DNA from: JALYRV01 sp040902895
GTDB lineage: Bacteria; Acidobacteriota; Vicinamibacteria; Vicinamibacterales; SCN-69-37
NCBI GenBank assembly: GCA_040902895.1
Contig: JBBDWL010000049.1
Coordinates: 1-64,000 of the forward strand
Direction of reading: 5' to 3'
DNA length: 64,000 bases
Made by a program: the position numbers and the translations under genes
In this document: one piece after another, positions 16,144 through 24,153 of the stretch
How the letters are laid out: each line of letters opens with the position of its first letter
Numbering within the stretch: position 1 is the first letter of the stretch
The notes under the pieces: generated by a model
What the model was told of the DNA's origin: nothing
Database searches by the model: none
Seen by the model: only the letters and a program-made list of their open reading frames with translations

Positions 16144-16254
16144 CCTGCCTGGCATGCTATACTTTTTCGTTCGCGTCGCATGAGAATGCGCTGCCGATCG
16201 CACGTGTCGCGGGTCTGTCCCGCGCGCGCACGTCATACCACTTCATAGAGCCGT

Positions 16255-16330
16255 GGGCCGCTAGCTCAGCTGGGAGAGCGCTGCGTTCGCAACGCAGAGG
16301 TCGCGAGTTCGAGCCTCGCGCGGTCCACCA
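16255..16330 (+). tRNA. tRNA-Ala (anticodon CGC)
   Basis: A 76-nt cloverleaf. Acceptor stem GGGCCGC pairs with GCGGTCC (one G-U). The anticodon arm is CTGCG-TTCGCAA-CGCAG, so the anticodon CGC at 16288-16290 reads GCG. The T arm has GTTCGAGC-type loop sequence, and CCA is encoded. GCG is a frequent Ala codon in this GC-rich window. Confidence 0.96.
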
Positions 16331-16454
16331 CATTCCATTTGTTGATTTGTGATCTGTTGATTGGTGACGTGATTCGCCGGGCACAGTCCGTGCAGTCGCA
16401 GACCTTTGGCGCGACGCATTGAGCGGCGCGCAATTCGTGGGAGTTGTACTGCAC

Positions 16455-17084
16455 ATGGCTGCTATGGAAGATCTGCGCGACCTGCTCGTTGAAGAGCTGC
16501 ACGACGTGTACGACGCGGAGCACCGCATCACCAAAGCCCTGCCGAAAATGCGCAAGGCCGCCGGCTCGGAGGAGCTGAAAGAGGCCTTCGATTTACACCT
16601 GCAGGAAACGGAAGGACAAATCGACCGCCTCGAACGGATCTTCGCTCTGCTCGATGAACCGGCGAAGCGCAAGAAGTGCGATGGCATTCTCGGCCTGATC
16701 GAAGAGGGCGACGCGAAGATAGGTGAAGACGCCCACCAGGCCGTCCTCGATGCCGCGCTGATCGCGTCGGCGCAAAAGGTCGAGCACTACGAGATTGCGT
16801 CGTACGGCACGATGCGCACGTACGCGCAGCTGCTCGGCAACAACGAGGTCGCCGCGCTGCTCGAAGAGACGCTGCAGGAGGAAAAGGCAGCCGACGAGAA
16901 GCTGACCGCACTCGCCGAGGCCGGCATCAACGAAGCGGCCGCGCAGGGAGAAGACGACGAGGACGAGGAAGAGACACCAGCGACACCCCAGCGGTGGGCT
17001 GCTGCCGCGCGCGGCGGATCGGCCAGCCGCCGCACATCATCCGGCAGCCGCAGCAGCAAGAAGAAGGGCGCGAAGAAGAAGTAA
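16455..17084 (+). CDS. DUF892 ferritin-like protein (YciF type)
   Basis: A four-helix-bundle protein of the DUF892/YciE-YciF family, often stress-induced and of uncertain biochemistry. 209 residues from ATG 16455. The core has LRDLLVEELHDVYDAEHRI, FDLHLQETEGQIDRLERIF and HYEIASYGTMRTYAQLLG, with Glu/His residues at the ferritin-like positions. After about residue 165 comes an acidic run then a Ser/Lys-rich tail (SSKKKGAKKK). The frame opens at TTG 16419 and a second ATG lies at 16464. The Lys tail could contact nucleic acid (speculation). Confidence 0.82.
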   Translation: MAAMEDLRDLLVEELHDVYDAEHRITKALPKMRKAAGSEELKEAFDLHLQETEGQIDRLERIFALLDEPAKRKKCDGILGLIEEGDAKIGEDAHQAVLDAALIASAQKVEHYEIASYGTMRTYAQLLGNNEVAALLEETLQEEKAADEKLTALAEAGINEAAAQGEDDEDEEETPATPQRWAAAARGGSASRRTSSGSRSSKKKGAKKK

Positions 17085-17086
17085 GG

Positions 17087-17275
17087 CTATTCGCCCTTCC
17101 GTCGCAGTTCCTCGATGAGGCCTCGAAGTGCTTGCGCGGCAATCGCCTGCGCAAGCACTTTCGGCTGTACGGCCTCGAGATCCAGCTGATCGAGCGGAAC
17201 CGCCTTCAGCTCGTCGGACGTCGCCAGCACGGTAGTCCAGGCGTTTTTCAGCGCGAGATTGGTATTGGCGTCCAC
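17087..17275 (-). CDS. Small hypothetical protein
   Basis: A 62-residue frame from GTG 17275, 20 bp downstream of the kinase gene and convergent with the DUF892 gene. The sequence is helical and of normal composition (LDLEAVQPKVLAQAIAAQAL; GLIEELRRKGE), unlike shadow frames nearby. No family recognised, no membrane segment. Confidence 0.45.
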   Translation of the reverse strand: MDANTNLALKNAWTTVLATSDELKAVPLDQLDLEAVQPKVLAQAIAAQALRGLIEELRRKGE

Positions 17276-17295
17276 CTGTCTATTTTACTCAGCGA

Positions 17296-19536
17296 TTACA
17301 CCGGATGCGGCGCGCCCAGCAGGCGATCCCCCTCGGTGCTCAGAAAACTGATGACGGCCTGACGATGGCGCGCTTCGGCACGGGCGGTGATCGCAGAGAA
17401 CTCAGGCGCGCCGCGCAGCGAATCCAGCCAGGGATCTCTCGCGAACGCCGGCAGACAGAAGAATCCCTCTTCGACGACCGATGCCAGCAGCGGCAGCGCA
17501 AGCGCGGGCTGCCCGAGATACGCAAGGGCGCGGGCGACGTAGTACCGGGCTTCGGGGTCCGGCACGTCATAGAGCTCCATCAGCGGCTCGATGGCGCCCG
17601 CGACCTGTCCGCGCAACTGCGCGCGAAGCGACCGTGTGTAGCAGGTCATCCGGTTGGCAAGGCTCATGTCGATGCCATCGAGCGACGCGGCCGCCTCTGC
17701 TGTCCTGCCGAGCATGACAAGCCCGAGATTGCGGATGTACGGGATGCCTTCGGGCTCGAACTCAATCACCCGGTCGTACTGGCCGAGCATGAAATGCGTG
17801 TGCGCCACGCTCGTCCGCACGCGCGGATCGAGCCGCCGCGCCTGTTCCGCCGAGGCGAGCGAGGCGGTGAGCAGTCCGCAGTAGCGGCAGGCGTGGGTCA
17901 GACCGGCGAAGAGCTCCGGATCGGCCGGGCGGCCACGCGCCCGCGTGAGCAGCCGCACCATGGCCTGCTCCGCGCGCCCGAGATCCACCTCCAGATGCGC
18001 GTAGATGTTCTCGGCGGCGGTGAGATCGGGATTGAGCTCCAGCGCTTTTTTGAGCGCCGACTCGGCGCGCGCGAACCGATCCGATGTGTCTTCGCCGACG
18101 TACTTGCCGATCATGCGCTGCATCCGCCCAAGCTCCGCCCACGCGGGCGCGTAGCGCGGGTCTTCGAGCAGCGCCTGTTCGTAACGATGCAGCGCCTCGG
18201 TCCAGTGCCGCGCGGCGCGGCTCAGCTCGTTACCGCGCAGGAAATGATCGAACGCCCGCGGCGAGGCCGGCACGTCTTGCCGCAGCTGCTTCCGCTCCCG
18301 GGTCGTGAGCGGTAGCGACAGCGAGTCGACGATGCGGCTGCTGAGATCGTCCTGCAGGCTGAAGAGATCCCCGACTGGAGCCTGCGCCGTGTGCGACCAC
18401 AGGACGGTGCCGGCGGCGGCGTCAACCAGCTGCGTCGACACGCGGATCTGCGGACCGGCGCGTAGCAGCGTGCCCATGAGCACGACATCGACCTGCGCTT
18501 GCCCCGCAAGATGCTTCACATCGGCGGCATCGGCGCCAATGGATCCAGCCACGGCGCTCGACCGCACCACGAGTGACTGCAGTCCTGACAGTGAACTGGT
18601 GATCGCATCGGCCAGGCTGAATGCCAGGAAATCGGTTTCCGGATCGGGCCGCAGCACGCGCAGCGGCAGCACGATGAGCCGCGTGAGCGGGCGCGCGTCC
18701 GCTCCGGTGTCGGTCGTGCCGAGCGCCAGCGCGGCGCGCACGTCCTGGGCCATGGCGTCGGCGGTCGGATAGCGTTCCGCAGGTTCCTTGCGAAGCGCGC
18801 GCTGGATCACACGATCGAGGGCGGCGACCGCCGGGCCGCCGGTCAACACCGGCGGCTGTTCGTACAGCATCGCGTGCAGGATCTCGAGCGCGGATCCGCC
18901 CATGAACGGCGGCCGGCCCGCGAGCATCTCGTAGAGCACGAGCCCCATCGCAAACAGATCGGTGCGCACGTCGGCCGGCTGTCCCTGGAGTTGCTCGGGG
19001 GACGCATATCGCGGTGTGCCGACGGTCATCCCCGGCAGCGTCAGCCGAAGCGCCGTTTCGTCATGCGGTCGCGCCATCGGCGTGGCGACGCCGAAGTCGA
19101 GCACTTTCACACCATGAGGCGTCAGAAAGATATTCGAAGGCTTCAGATCGCGATGAACCAGACCGTTGCGGTGGATCGCTTCGATCCCGGCGAGAACGCC
19201 GAGGGCCGTCGACCCGGCTTCAGCCACCGGAAGCTGACCGCGCGCAAGCCTGGCGGCCAGCGACTCCCCCTGCAGCAGCTCCATCGCCAGATACAGCTCG
19301 CCGTCGCAGTCGCCAACCTCATACAGCTGACAGATGGCGGGATGATTCAGACTGGCGGCCGATCGCGCCTCGAAGAGCAGCCGATCGCGCGCCGCGCCAT
19401 CGATGATTGCGGCGGGACGCAGCATCTTGATGGCAAGCGGACGCGCGAGCGTGCGGTCGAACGCTTCGTACACCACACCCATCCCGCCTTCGCCAAGGAC
19501 ACCGGTCACCGCGTAACGGCCAATGGACTCTCGCAT
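17296..19536 (-). CDS. Ser/Thr protein kinase with TPR region
   Basis: A 746-residue Hanks-type kinase. Kinase domain about 7-270: Gly loop GEGGMGVVYEA, ATP-binding Lys in LAIKML, catalytic HRDLKPSNIFL, DFGVA and GTPRYASPE. Residues about 285-400 resemble the FlgO/TolB-like domain often fused to such kinases (VDVVLMGTLLRAGPQIRVST). Residues about 430-700 are TPR-like helices (YEQALLEDPRYAPAWAELGR; ALELNPDLTAAENIYAHLE). No membrane helix is evident, so probably cytoplasmic. Substrate unknown. It lies alone, head to head with lolA 120 bp away. Confidence 0.9.
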   Translation of the reverse strand: MRESIGRYAVTGVLGEGGMGVVYEAFDRTLARPLAIKMLRPAAIIDGAARDRLLFEARSAASLNHPAICQLYEVGDCDGELYLAMELLQGESLAARLARGQLPVAEAGSTALGVLAGIEAIHRNGLVHRDLKPSNIFLTPHGVKVLDFGVATPMARPHDETALRLTLPGMTVGTPRYASPEQLQGQPADVRTDLFAMGLVLYEMLAGRPPFMGGSALEILHAMLYEQPPVLTGGPAVAALDRVIQRALRKEPAERYPTADAMAQDVRAALALGTTDTGADARPLTRLIVLPLRVLRPDPETDFLAFSLADAITSSLSGLQSLVVRSSAVAGSIGADAADVKHLAGQAQVDVVLMGTLLRAGPQIRVSTQLVDAAAGTVLWSHTAQAPVGDLFSLQDDLSSRIVDSLSLPLTTRERKQLRQDVPASPRAFDHFLRGNELSRAARHWTEALHRYEQALLEDPRYAPAWAELGRMQRMIGKYVGEDTSDRFARAESALKKALELNPDLTAAENIYAHLEVDLGRAEQAMVRLLTRARGRPADPELFAGLTHACRYCGLLTASLASAEQARRLDPRVRTSVAHTHFMLGQYDRVIEFEPEGIPYIRNLGLVMLGRTAEAAASLDGIDMSLANRMTCYTRSLRAQLRGQVAGAIEPLMELYDVPDPEARYYVARALAYLGQPALALPLLASVVEEGFFCLPAFARDPWLDSLRGAPEFSAITARAEARHRQAVISFLSTEGDRLLGAPHPV

Positions 19537-19638
19537 GTTCGAGGAACGCTCGGCACTCTACAGCGCGCGACGGACCGGAGCAAGGCTGGCCGTCGCAAGC
19601 TCTGGCGGTAGGCCGCAGCTCGTCCGGACCCTGCCTGC

Positions 19639-19644
19639 TAGAAT
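19639..19644 (+). promoter_or_regulatory. -10 box TAGAAT upstream of lolA
   Basis: TAGAAT lies 12 bp before the lolA ATG; a start near 19651 would leave a leader of about 6 nt. No convincing -35. Confidence 0.4.
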
Positions 19645-19656
19645 GAAAGCACGCAC

Positions 19657-20313
19657 ATGAAATTCTTCTTGTCGTTCACTGCCGCGCTGCTGGCGATTGC
19701 CGCAAGTGCCCCGCTTCAGGCGCAAGGCTCGCCTTCAGCCGCCGAACTCGCGGCCGCGATTCAGCGGCGCTACGCATCCGTGCGCGACTTCACCGCGGAC
19801 TTTACGCACACGTATCAGGGCGGCGTGCTCCGCCAGAAGACGACCGAAAGGGGCACGCTGATGGTGAAGAAGCCGGGCCGCATGCGCTGGACGTATACCG
19901 CGCCCGAGAAAAAGGAATTCGTGTCTGACGGCAAAACGCTCTATTCGCATCTGCCGGCCGATCGCCAGGTGATCGTCAGCGACGTGCCGGCCGACGGCGG
20001 CGATACCACGGCGGCGCTCTTTCTGGCCGGCCGAGGCGACCTTGCGCGCGATTTCAACGCGCAGCTCGAAGAATCGGCCGCCGGCACCTCTCGCCTCACG
20101 CTCACGCCGAAGAAACGGCAACAGGAGTTCGACACCCTGACGATCCAGGTGCGCCGCGACAATCTGCAGATCCAGACGCTTGTCGCGCGCGACGGCCAGG
20201 GCGGCACCAGCACGTTCACGTTCAGCAACCTCGAGGAGAACGTCGGACTCGACGACAGCCGGTTCGTCTTCAAGATGCCGAGAGGCGTGCAGGTCGTTCG
20301 CGCAGACAAATAG
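19657..20313 (+). CDS. lolA: Periplasmic lipoprotein carrier LolA
   Basis: Shuttles lipoproteins from the inner to the outer membrane, and so supports a diderm envelope. 218 residues: a signal peptide (MKFFLSFTAALLAIAASAPL) followed by the open-barrel fold with motifs FTADFTHTYQGG, GTLMVKKPGRMRWTYTAPEK, LYSHLPADRQVIV and PKKRQQEFDTLTI. The TAG stop lies inside a small hairpin shared with the convergent murA stop. No LolB or LolCDE gene is in the window. Confidence 0.92.
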   Translation: MKFFLSFTAALLAIAASAPLQAQGSPSAAELAAAIQRRYASVRDFTADFTHTYQGGVLRQKTTERGTLMVKKPGRMRWTYTAPEKKEFVSDGKTLYSHLPADRQVIVSDVPADGGDTTAALFLAGRGDLARDFNAQLEESAAGTSRLTLTPKKRQQEFDTLTIQVRRDNLQIQTLVARDGQGGTSTFTFSNLEENVGLDDSRFVFKMPRGVQVVRADK

Positions 20314-20330
20314 GGACTGCCTCTATTTTT
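20308..20330. terminator. Hairpin shared by convergent lolA and murA ends
   Basis: AAATAG...CTATTT inverted repeats with a GGGACTGCC core and a T5 run. The left arm holds the lolA stop (20311-20313) and the right arm the murA stop (20323-20325). It looks like a short bidirectional terminator and resembles the GGGACTG REP-like cores elsewhere in the window. Confidence 0.5.
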
Positions 20331-21606
20331 CGTCGGTCGCGCGGCGGCCGCCGCTCACCCGCTCGACCGATGCGCCCAGCTGCTCCAGCCTGGTGACCAC
20401 CGACGCATAGCCGCGCTCCACGGTCTCGACCGGCGTGATGATGCTGTTGCCATCCGCGCAGAGCGCCGCGGCAATCAACGCCATCCCCGAGCGAATATCA
20501 CGGCTGTCCAGCGTCCGGCCTTTCAGTTTGGTTGGCCCCGTGACAATGATGCGATGTGGATCGCAGAGGAACAGGTTCGCGCGCATCGAGCTGAGCTGCT
20601 CGAGCGCGAACAGGCGCAACTCGTACATCCAGTCGTGAATCAGCGTCTTGCCTTCGGCCTGCGTCGCCAGCACCGCGACGAGCGATACGTAGTCGCTGGG
20701 AAAGCTCGGCCAGAGACCGGTCGTGATTCGCGGCGTCGCCGTGAGGATCGACGGCTTCACATGGAACCGTCCGTCCTCGAGATCGAACTCCATACCCATT
20801 TGGCGCAGGACGACCGCAATGGGCTCCATGTCTTCGAAGCGCGCGCCGCTGACTTCGATCTCACCGCCGGTCACGGCGGCGCACACCCCCCAGCTGCCGG
20901 CCTCGAGATAATCACCCGAGAGCTTATGCTTCGCGCCCTGTAGCTTCGCCGGCGGCTCCAGCCGCAGCGTCGACGTGCCGACGCCGTCGATCTTCACGCC
21001 CATCTTCTCGAGGAACCGGCACAGCTCCACGACATGCGGCTCGGTGGCCACATGCCGCATCTCGACGACACCTTTCGCGCAGGCCGCGGCCATGAGCGCG
21101 GTCTCGGTGCCGGTGACTGACGCCTCGAGCAGATAGAACGATGCCGCGGCGAGACCATCAGGCGCCTCGAGCGAATGTCCGGGCGCGTCGACGATGCGCG
21201 CGCCCATTTCGACCAGAGCCTGCACATGCGTCGAGATTGTGCGGCGCGCCGGAAAGTCGCCGCCGGGCGGCGCGATCGTGGCCTTGCCCATGCGCCCGAG
21301 AATCGGACCGAGCAGCAGTACCGAGCCGCGCAATTTGCCGACCAGCTCCGGCGCCGGTTGCGACGTCGTCAGCTTCGGCGCGCGGATGCGCAGGGTCGGC
21401 GTACCGACGCCCTCGACGTCTGCGCCAAGGCTCGCGAGCAGGCCGCACATCACTTCCACGTCTCGGATGCGCGGCACGTTCTCGAGCTCGCACCAATCCT
21501 CGCACAGCAGACACGCCGCGATGAGCGGCAGCGCCGCGTTCTTGCTGCCTTCGACCGTGACGCGGCCTTCGATGCGCCGCCCGCCTTCAATGTGCAAATC
21601 GGCCAT
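20323..21606 (-). CDS. murA: UDP-GlcNAc 1-carboxyvinyltransferase, Asp-type
   Basis: First committed step of peptidoglycan synthesis: transfers enolpyruvate from PEP to UDP-GlcNAc. 427 residues with GSKNAALPLIAACLL at the N-terminus and LYELRLFALEQLS-type motifs. The PEP-loop reads APPGGDFPARR with Asp117 where most enzymes have the fosfomycin-alkylated Cys (Cys115 in E. coli); this substitution occurs in naturally resistant mycobacteria and chlamydiae. ATG overlaps the murB stop (one base). Last gene of the murein operon. Confidence 0.95.
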   Translation of the reverse strand: MADLHIEGGRRIEGRVTVEGSKNAALPLIAACLLCEDWCELENVPRIRDVEVMCGLLASLGADVEGVGTPTLRIRAPKLTTSQPAPELVGKLRGSVLLLGPILGRMGKATIAPPGGDFPARRTISTHVQALVEMGARIVDAPGHSLEAPDGLAAASFYLLEASVTGTETALMAAACAKGVVEMRHVATEPHVVELCRFLEKMGVKIDGVGTSTLRLEPPAKLQGAKHKLSGDYLEAGSWGVCAAVTGGEIEVSGARFEDMEPIAVVLRQMGMEFDLEDGRFHVKPSILTATPRITTGLWPSFPSDYVSLVAVLATQAEGKTLIHDWMYELRLFALEQLSSMRANLFLCDPHRIIVTGPTKLKGRTLDSRDIRSGMALIAAALCADGNSIITPVETVERGYASVVTRLEQLGASVERVSGGRRATDEK

Positions 21607-22550
21607 CAGAACTCCCCGAGGTACACGATCTCTTCGCGCAGTGCCACGCCGAACTGCTCGCGCACGGCCCGCTTGCAGCGCTCGACGAGCTCGCGGATGT
21701 CTGCGGCGTTCGCGCCGCCTTCGTTGACGATGAAGTTGGCGTGTGTGTCTGACACTTTCGCGGCGCCCAGCCGGCTGCCCTTCATACCCGCACGGTCCAC
21801 GAGCGCGCCGGCGGACGGTGGAATGCCCTCAGGCACGGTGTCGCGCGCCGGATCCGGATTCTGAAAAATGCAGCCCGCGCTCGGCGTCTCGAGCGGCTGC
21901 GTGTTCTTGCGGTGCGCGAGCGAGCCACGCGCCACGGCGCGAAGCGCGTCGGCGTCGCCGGTGCCGGTGTTGAATTCCGCCCAGATCAGCACCTCGCGCG
22001 TGCGCTGCAGCCGGCTGCTGTCGTAGCCGAATTCCATCTCGCGTGCGGGCACGGTATGCGCCTTTCCCTCGGGCGTGACGATGCGGGCTGACGCGACGAG
22101 ATCGCCGATGTTGCGCCCGCCGTAATGCGCGTTGCCGTAGATGGCCCCGCCGACGGTGCCGGGCGTGCCCGCCCAGGCCTCGAGGCCCGAGAGTCCGCGG
22201 CCGATCGTCCAGCGTACGAGACCGTTGATGGTCAGGCCCGCGTCGGCGCGCACGCGCGACGGCGACGGCTGGCTGATCTCCATCGGCTTCACGCGGATAA
22301 CGAGGCCGCGCACGCCGGTGTCTGACACGAGCACGTTCGAACCGCCGCCGAGAATCGTGACCTGCTGGCCGCCGCCGCGCGCAATCGCCAGGGCCGTACG
22401 CAATTCGTCTTCACTCTTCACGTCGATGAGCCAGTCGGCGTTGCCGCCGACCTTGAACGTGGTAAGTGGCGCCAGCGGCGCGACATGGCGCACGCGATCG
22501 CCGAAGGCGGCCGTCAGCTGACGATCGACCTCCATCGAGAAGGCGTTCAC
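21606..22550 (-). CDS. murB: UDP-N-acetylenolpyruvoylglucosamine reductase
   Basis: FAD enzyme that reduces the MurA product to UDP-MurNAc with NADPH. 314 residues with TTFKVGGNADWLID, ILGGGSNVLVSD and the FAD motif GTPGTVGGAIYGNAH. At the catalytic serine position the motif reads SAGCIFQNP, so Cys227 replaces the usual Ser as proton donor; Cys is chemically plausible. The stop overlaps the murA start and the start overlaps the pxpC stop. Confidence 0.94.
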   Translation of the reverse strand: MNAFSMEVDRQLTAAFGDRVRHVAPLAPLTTFKVGGNADWLIDVKSEDELRTALAIARGGGQQVTILGGGSNVLVSDTGVRGLVIRVKPMEISQPSPSRVRADAGLTINGLVRWTIGRGLSGLEAWAGTPGTVGGAIYGNAHYGGRNIGDLVASARIVTPEGKAHTVPAREMEFGYDSSRLQRTREVLIWAEFNTGTGDADALRAVARGSLAHRKNTQPLETPSAGCIFQNPDPARDTVPEGIPPSAGALVDRAGMKGSRLGAAKVSDTHANFIVNEGGANAADIRELVERCKRAVREQFGVALREEIVYLGEF

Positions 22551-23458
22551 GCGGCGCTGCCCGGAAGCCGCGCGCGCATCTGCTGAAGCGCAGCGCGCGC
22601 CTCATCGAAGCTGACGGGAACAAATCGGAGCGCGTCGCCGGGCGCAAGCTGTCCGGCGCGCGGCAGATCGGCGGTGATCACCGTCGCGGCCCGCGCGTAG
22701 CCTCCGCTGGTGGCGCGATCGGCCATCAGCAGCACGCATGTGCCCGACGGCGTGACCTGCACGGTGCCCATGGCCACGGCGGAAGAAACATGATCGCCCG
22801 AGGCCTGCACCGCTCCGCCATCCAGGCGATAGCCCATACGGTCGGACTGCGGGCTCACCGTATACACCGTCTGCCAAATCGCGGCGTCTGGCATCTCGGG
22901 CCCGGCGATGACGCGCAACGCCGTGGGAGATGGCAGCGGAATGTGAGGCGGATCCGCGACAGGCGATGATGCGCCGGCAGACGTACGGCCGCCTGCGCCA
23001 AGCGGCAGCGTGTCGTGCCGCCGCAGCGCGCGGCCTTGATGCCCTCCGAGCGCAGCTTTTAAATGCGTGGCGCGGCTGCCCATCACCGCGGGCACGTCGA
23101 TGCCGCCGTCAAAGGCGACATAGCCACGGGCGCCGGTCACGCGGCGGCCAAACGAGAGACGGTCGCCTGCCTCGACGGCAAACGTCTGATTCATGGGCAC
23201 AGGCCTGCCCGACACCGAAAGCTCGAAATTGGCACCAGTCACCGCGGCAGTCGCGTTGCGCAGCAATTCAAGTTCGGGGCCAATCAGGGTCACCTCGAGC
23301 AAGGCCGCCTCGGGCGCGTTCCCGACGAGACGATTCGCGGCTTCGTGCGACCACCAATCCATCGGCCCGCCGGCCGGCACGCCGAGATGCTGCAGCCCCT
23401 GGCGGCCCAGGTCCTGAACGGTCGTCAACATGCCCGGCCGGACGACAGCGATGCTCAC
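22547..23458 (-). CDS. pxpC: 5-oxoprolinase subunit C (KipA family)
   Basis: With PxpA and PxpB, cleaves 5-oxoproline (pyroglutamate) to glutamate using ATP. 303 residues from GTG 23458, which overlaps the pxpB stop (GTGA). Family motifs: VVRPGMLTTVQDLGRQG, GVPAGGPMDWWSHEAANRLV, GARGYVAFDGGIDVP and the SPQSDRMGYRLDG segment. The longer frame to 23563 is a pxpB shadow. No pxpA in the window. Confidence 0.9.
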   Translation of the reverse strand: MSIAVVRPGMLTTVQDLGRQGLQHLGVPAGGPMDWWSHEAANRLVGNAPEAALLEVTLIGPELELLRNATAAVTGANFELSVSGRPVPMNQTFAVEAGDRLSFGRRVTGARGYVAFDGGIDVPAVMGSRATHLKAALGGHQGRALRRHDTLPLGAGGRTSAGASSPVADPPHIPLPSPTALRVIAGPEMPDAAIWQTVYTVSPQSDRMGYRLDGGAVQASGDHVSSAVAMGTVQVTPSGTCVLLMADRATSGGYARAATVITADLPRAGQLAPGDALRFVPVSFDEARAALQQMRARLPGSAA

Positions 23459-24153
23459 AGAGAACTCTCGAGCACGAACCGGACGCCGTCGCCCGGCTGC
23501 AGCAGGGATCGGCCGGACGAGGCATCGAACATCCGGCACGCAGTGCGGCCGATGAGTTGCCACCCGCCCGGAGACTCCTGCGGATAAATGCCGGTCTGCG
23601 GCCCCGCGATCCCAATCGATCCGGCGGGCACCTGCTGGCGCGGCGTGGATCGACGGGGCGCCGCAATCGAGGGCTCGACCTTCCCGAGATACGCGAAGCC
23701 CGGAAGAAAGCCGAGCATGTAGACGCGGTATGCCGCCGCGATGTGCCGCCGGACGACCTCCGCCGCGTCGATCCCGGCGAATGCGGCCACATCGGCGAGG
23801 TCGGGCCCGAACTCGCCGCCGTAGCGGACGGGAATGTCGTGAACGCGAACCTCGCGAAATTCTACCCGGTTGATTTTCCCCGGTTCAGTCAACCGGGGAA
23901 AATCAACCGGGTAGAATTTCGTTCGCTCACGCAGTTTCGCCATCAGCTCCTCGACGCGCGCATGCCGCGGATCGACATGCACCACGAGCGAGGCGATCGC
24001 CGGAACAATGTCGCGCACGTGCGGCGAGAGCGGCGCTGCCGCCAGCGACGCGGCCAGCGCCATCACGCGATCGTTGACCGCCTCAGACATCTCCGCGCCG
24101 AACGTCACGACGATCGCGGCGTCGCCAAGCGCCTGGATCGTGGGGCCGGGCAT
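23455..24153 (-). CDS. pxpB: 5-oxoprolinase subunit B (KipI family) with palindrome insert
   Basis: Partner of PxpC in 5-oxoproline hydrolysis. 232 residues with ALGDAAIVVTFG at the N-terminus, the conserved IPVRYGGEFGPDL, YRVYMLGFLPGFAYLG and PAGSIGIAGPQTGIYPQESPG motifs. Between residues of about 77 and 100 the protein carries a stretch absent from typical KipI sequences, read entirely from the perfect palindrome at 23855-23921, in frame. It sits on the linker between the N-terminal region and the cyclophilin-like domain, so function may be kept. Four genes of this operon abut with ATGA/GTGA overlaps. Confidence 0.9.
   Translation of the reverse strand: MPGPTIQALGDAAIVVTFGAEMSEAVNDRVMALAASLAAAPLSPHVRDIVPAIASLVVHVDPRHARVEELMAKLRERTKFYPVDFPRLTEPGKINRVEFREVRVHDIPVRYGGEFGPDLADVAAFAGIDAAEVVRRHIAAAYRVYMLGFLPGFAYLGKVEPSIAAPRRSTPRQQVPAGSIGIAGPQTGIYPQESPGGWQLIGRTACRMFDASSGRSLLQPGDGVRFVLESSL
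23855..23921. repeat. Perfect palindromic element inside pxpB
   Basis: Arms 23855-23885 and 23891-23921 are perfect 31-bp inverted copies around a 5-bp loop (CAGTC). Core words are ACCCGGTTGATTTTCCCC and its complement. It lies entirely inside the pxpB frame with no stop codon, adding about 22 residues. Confidence 0.92.
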
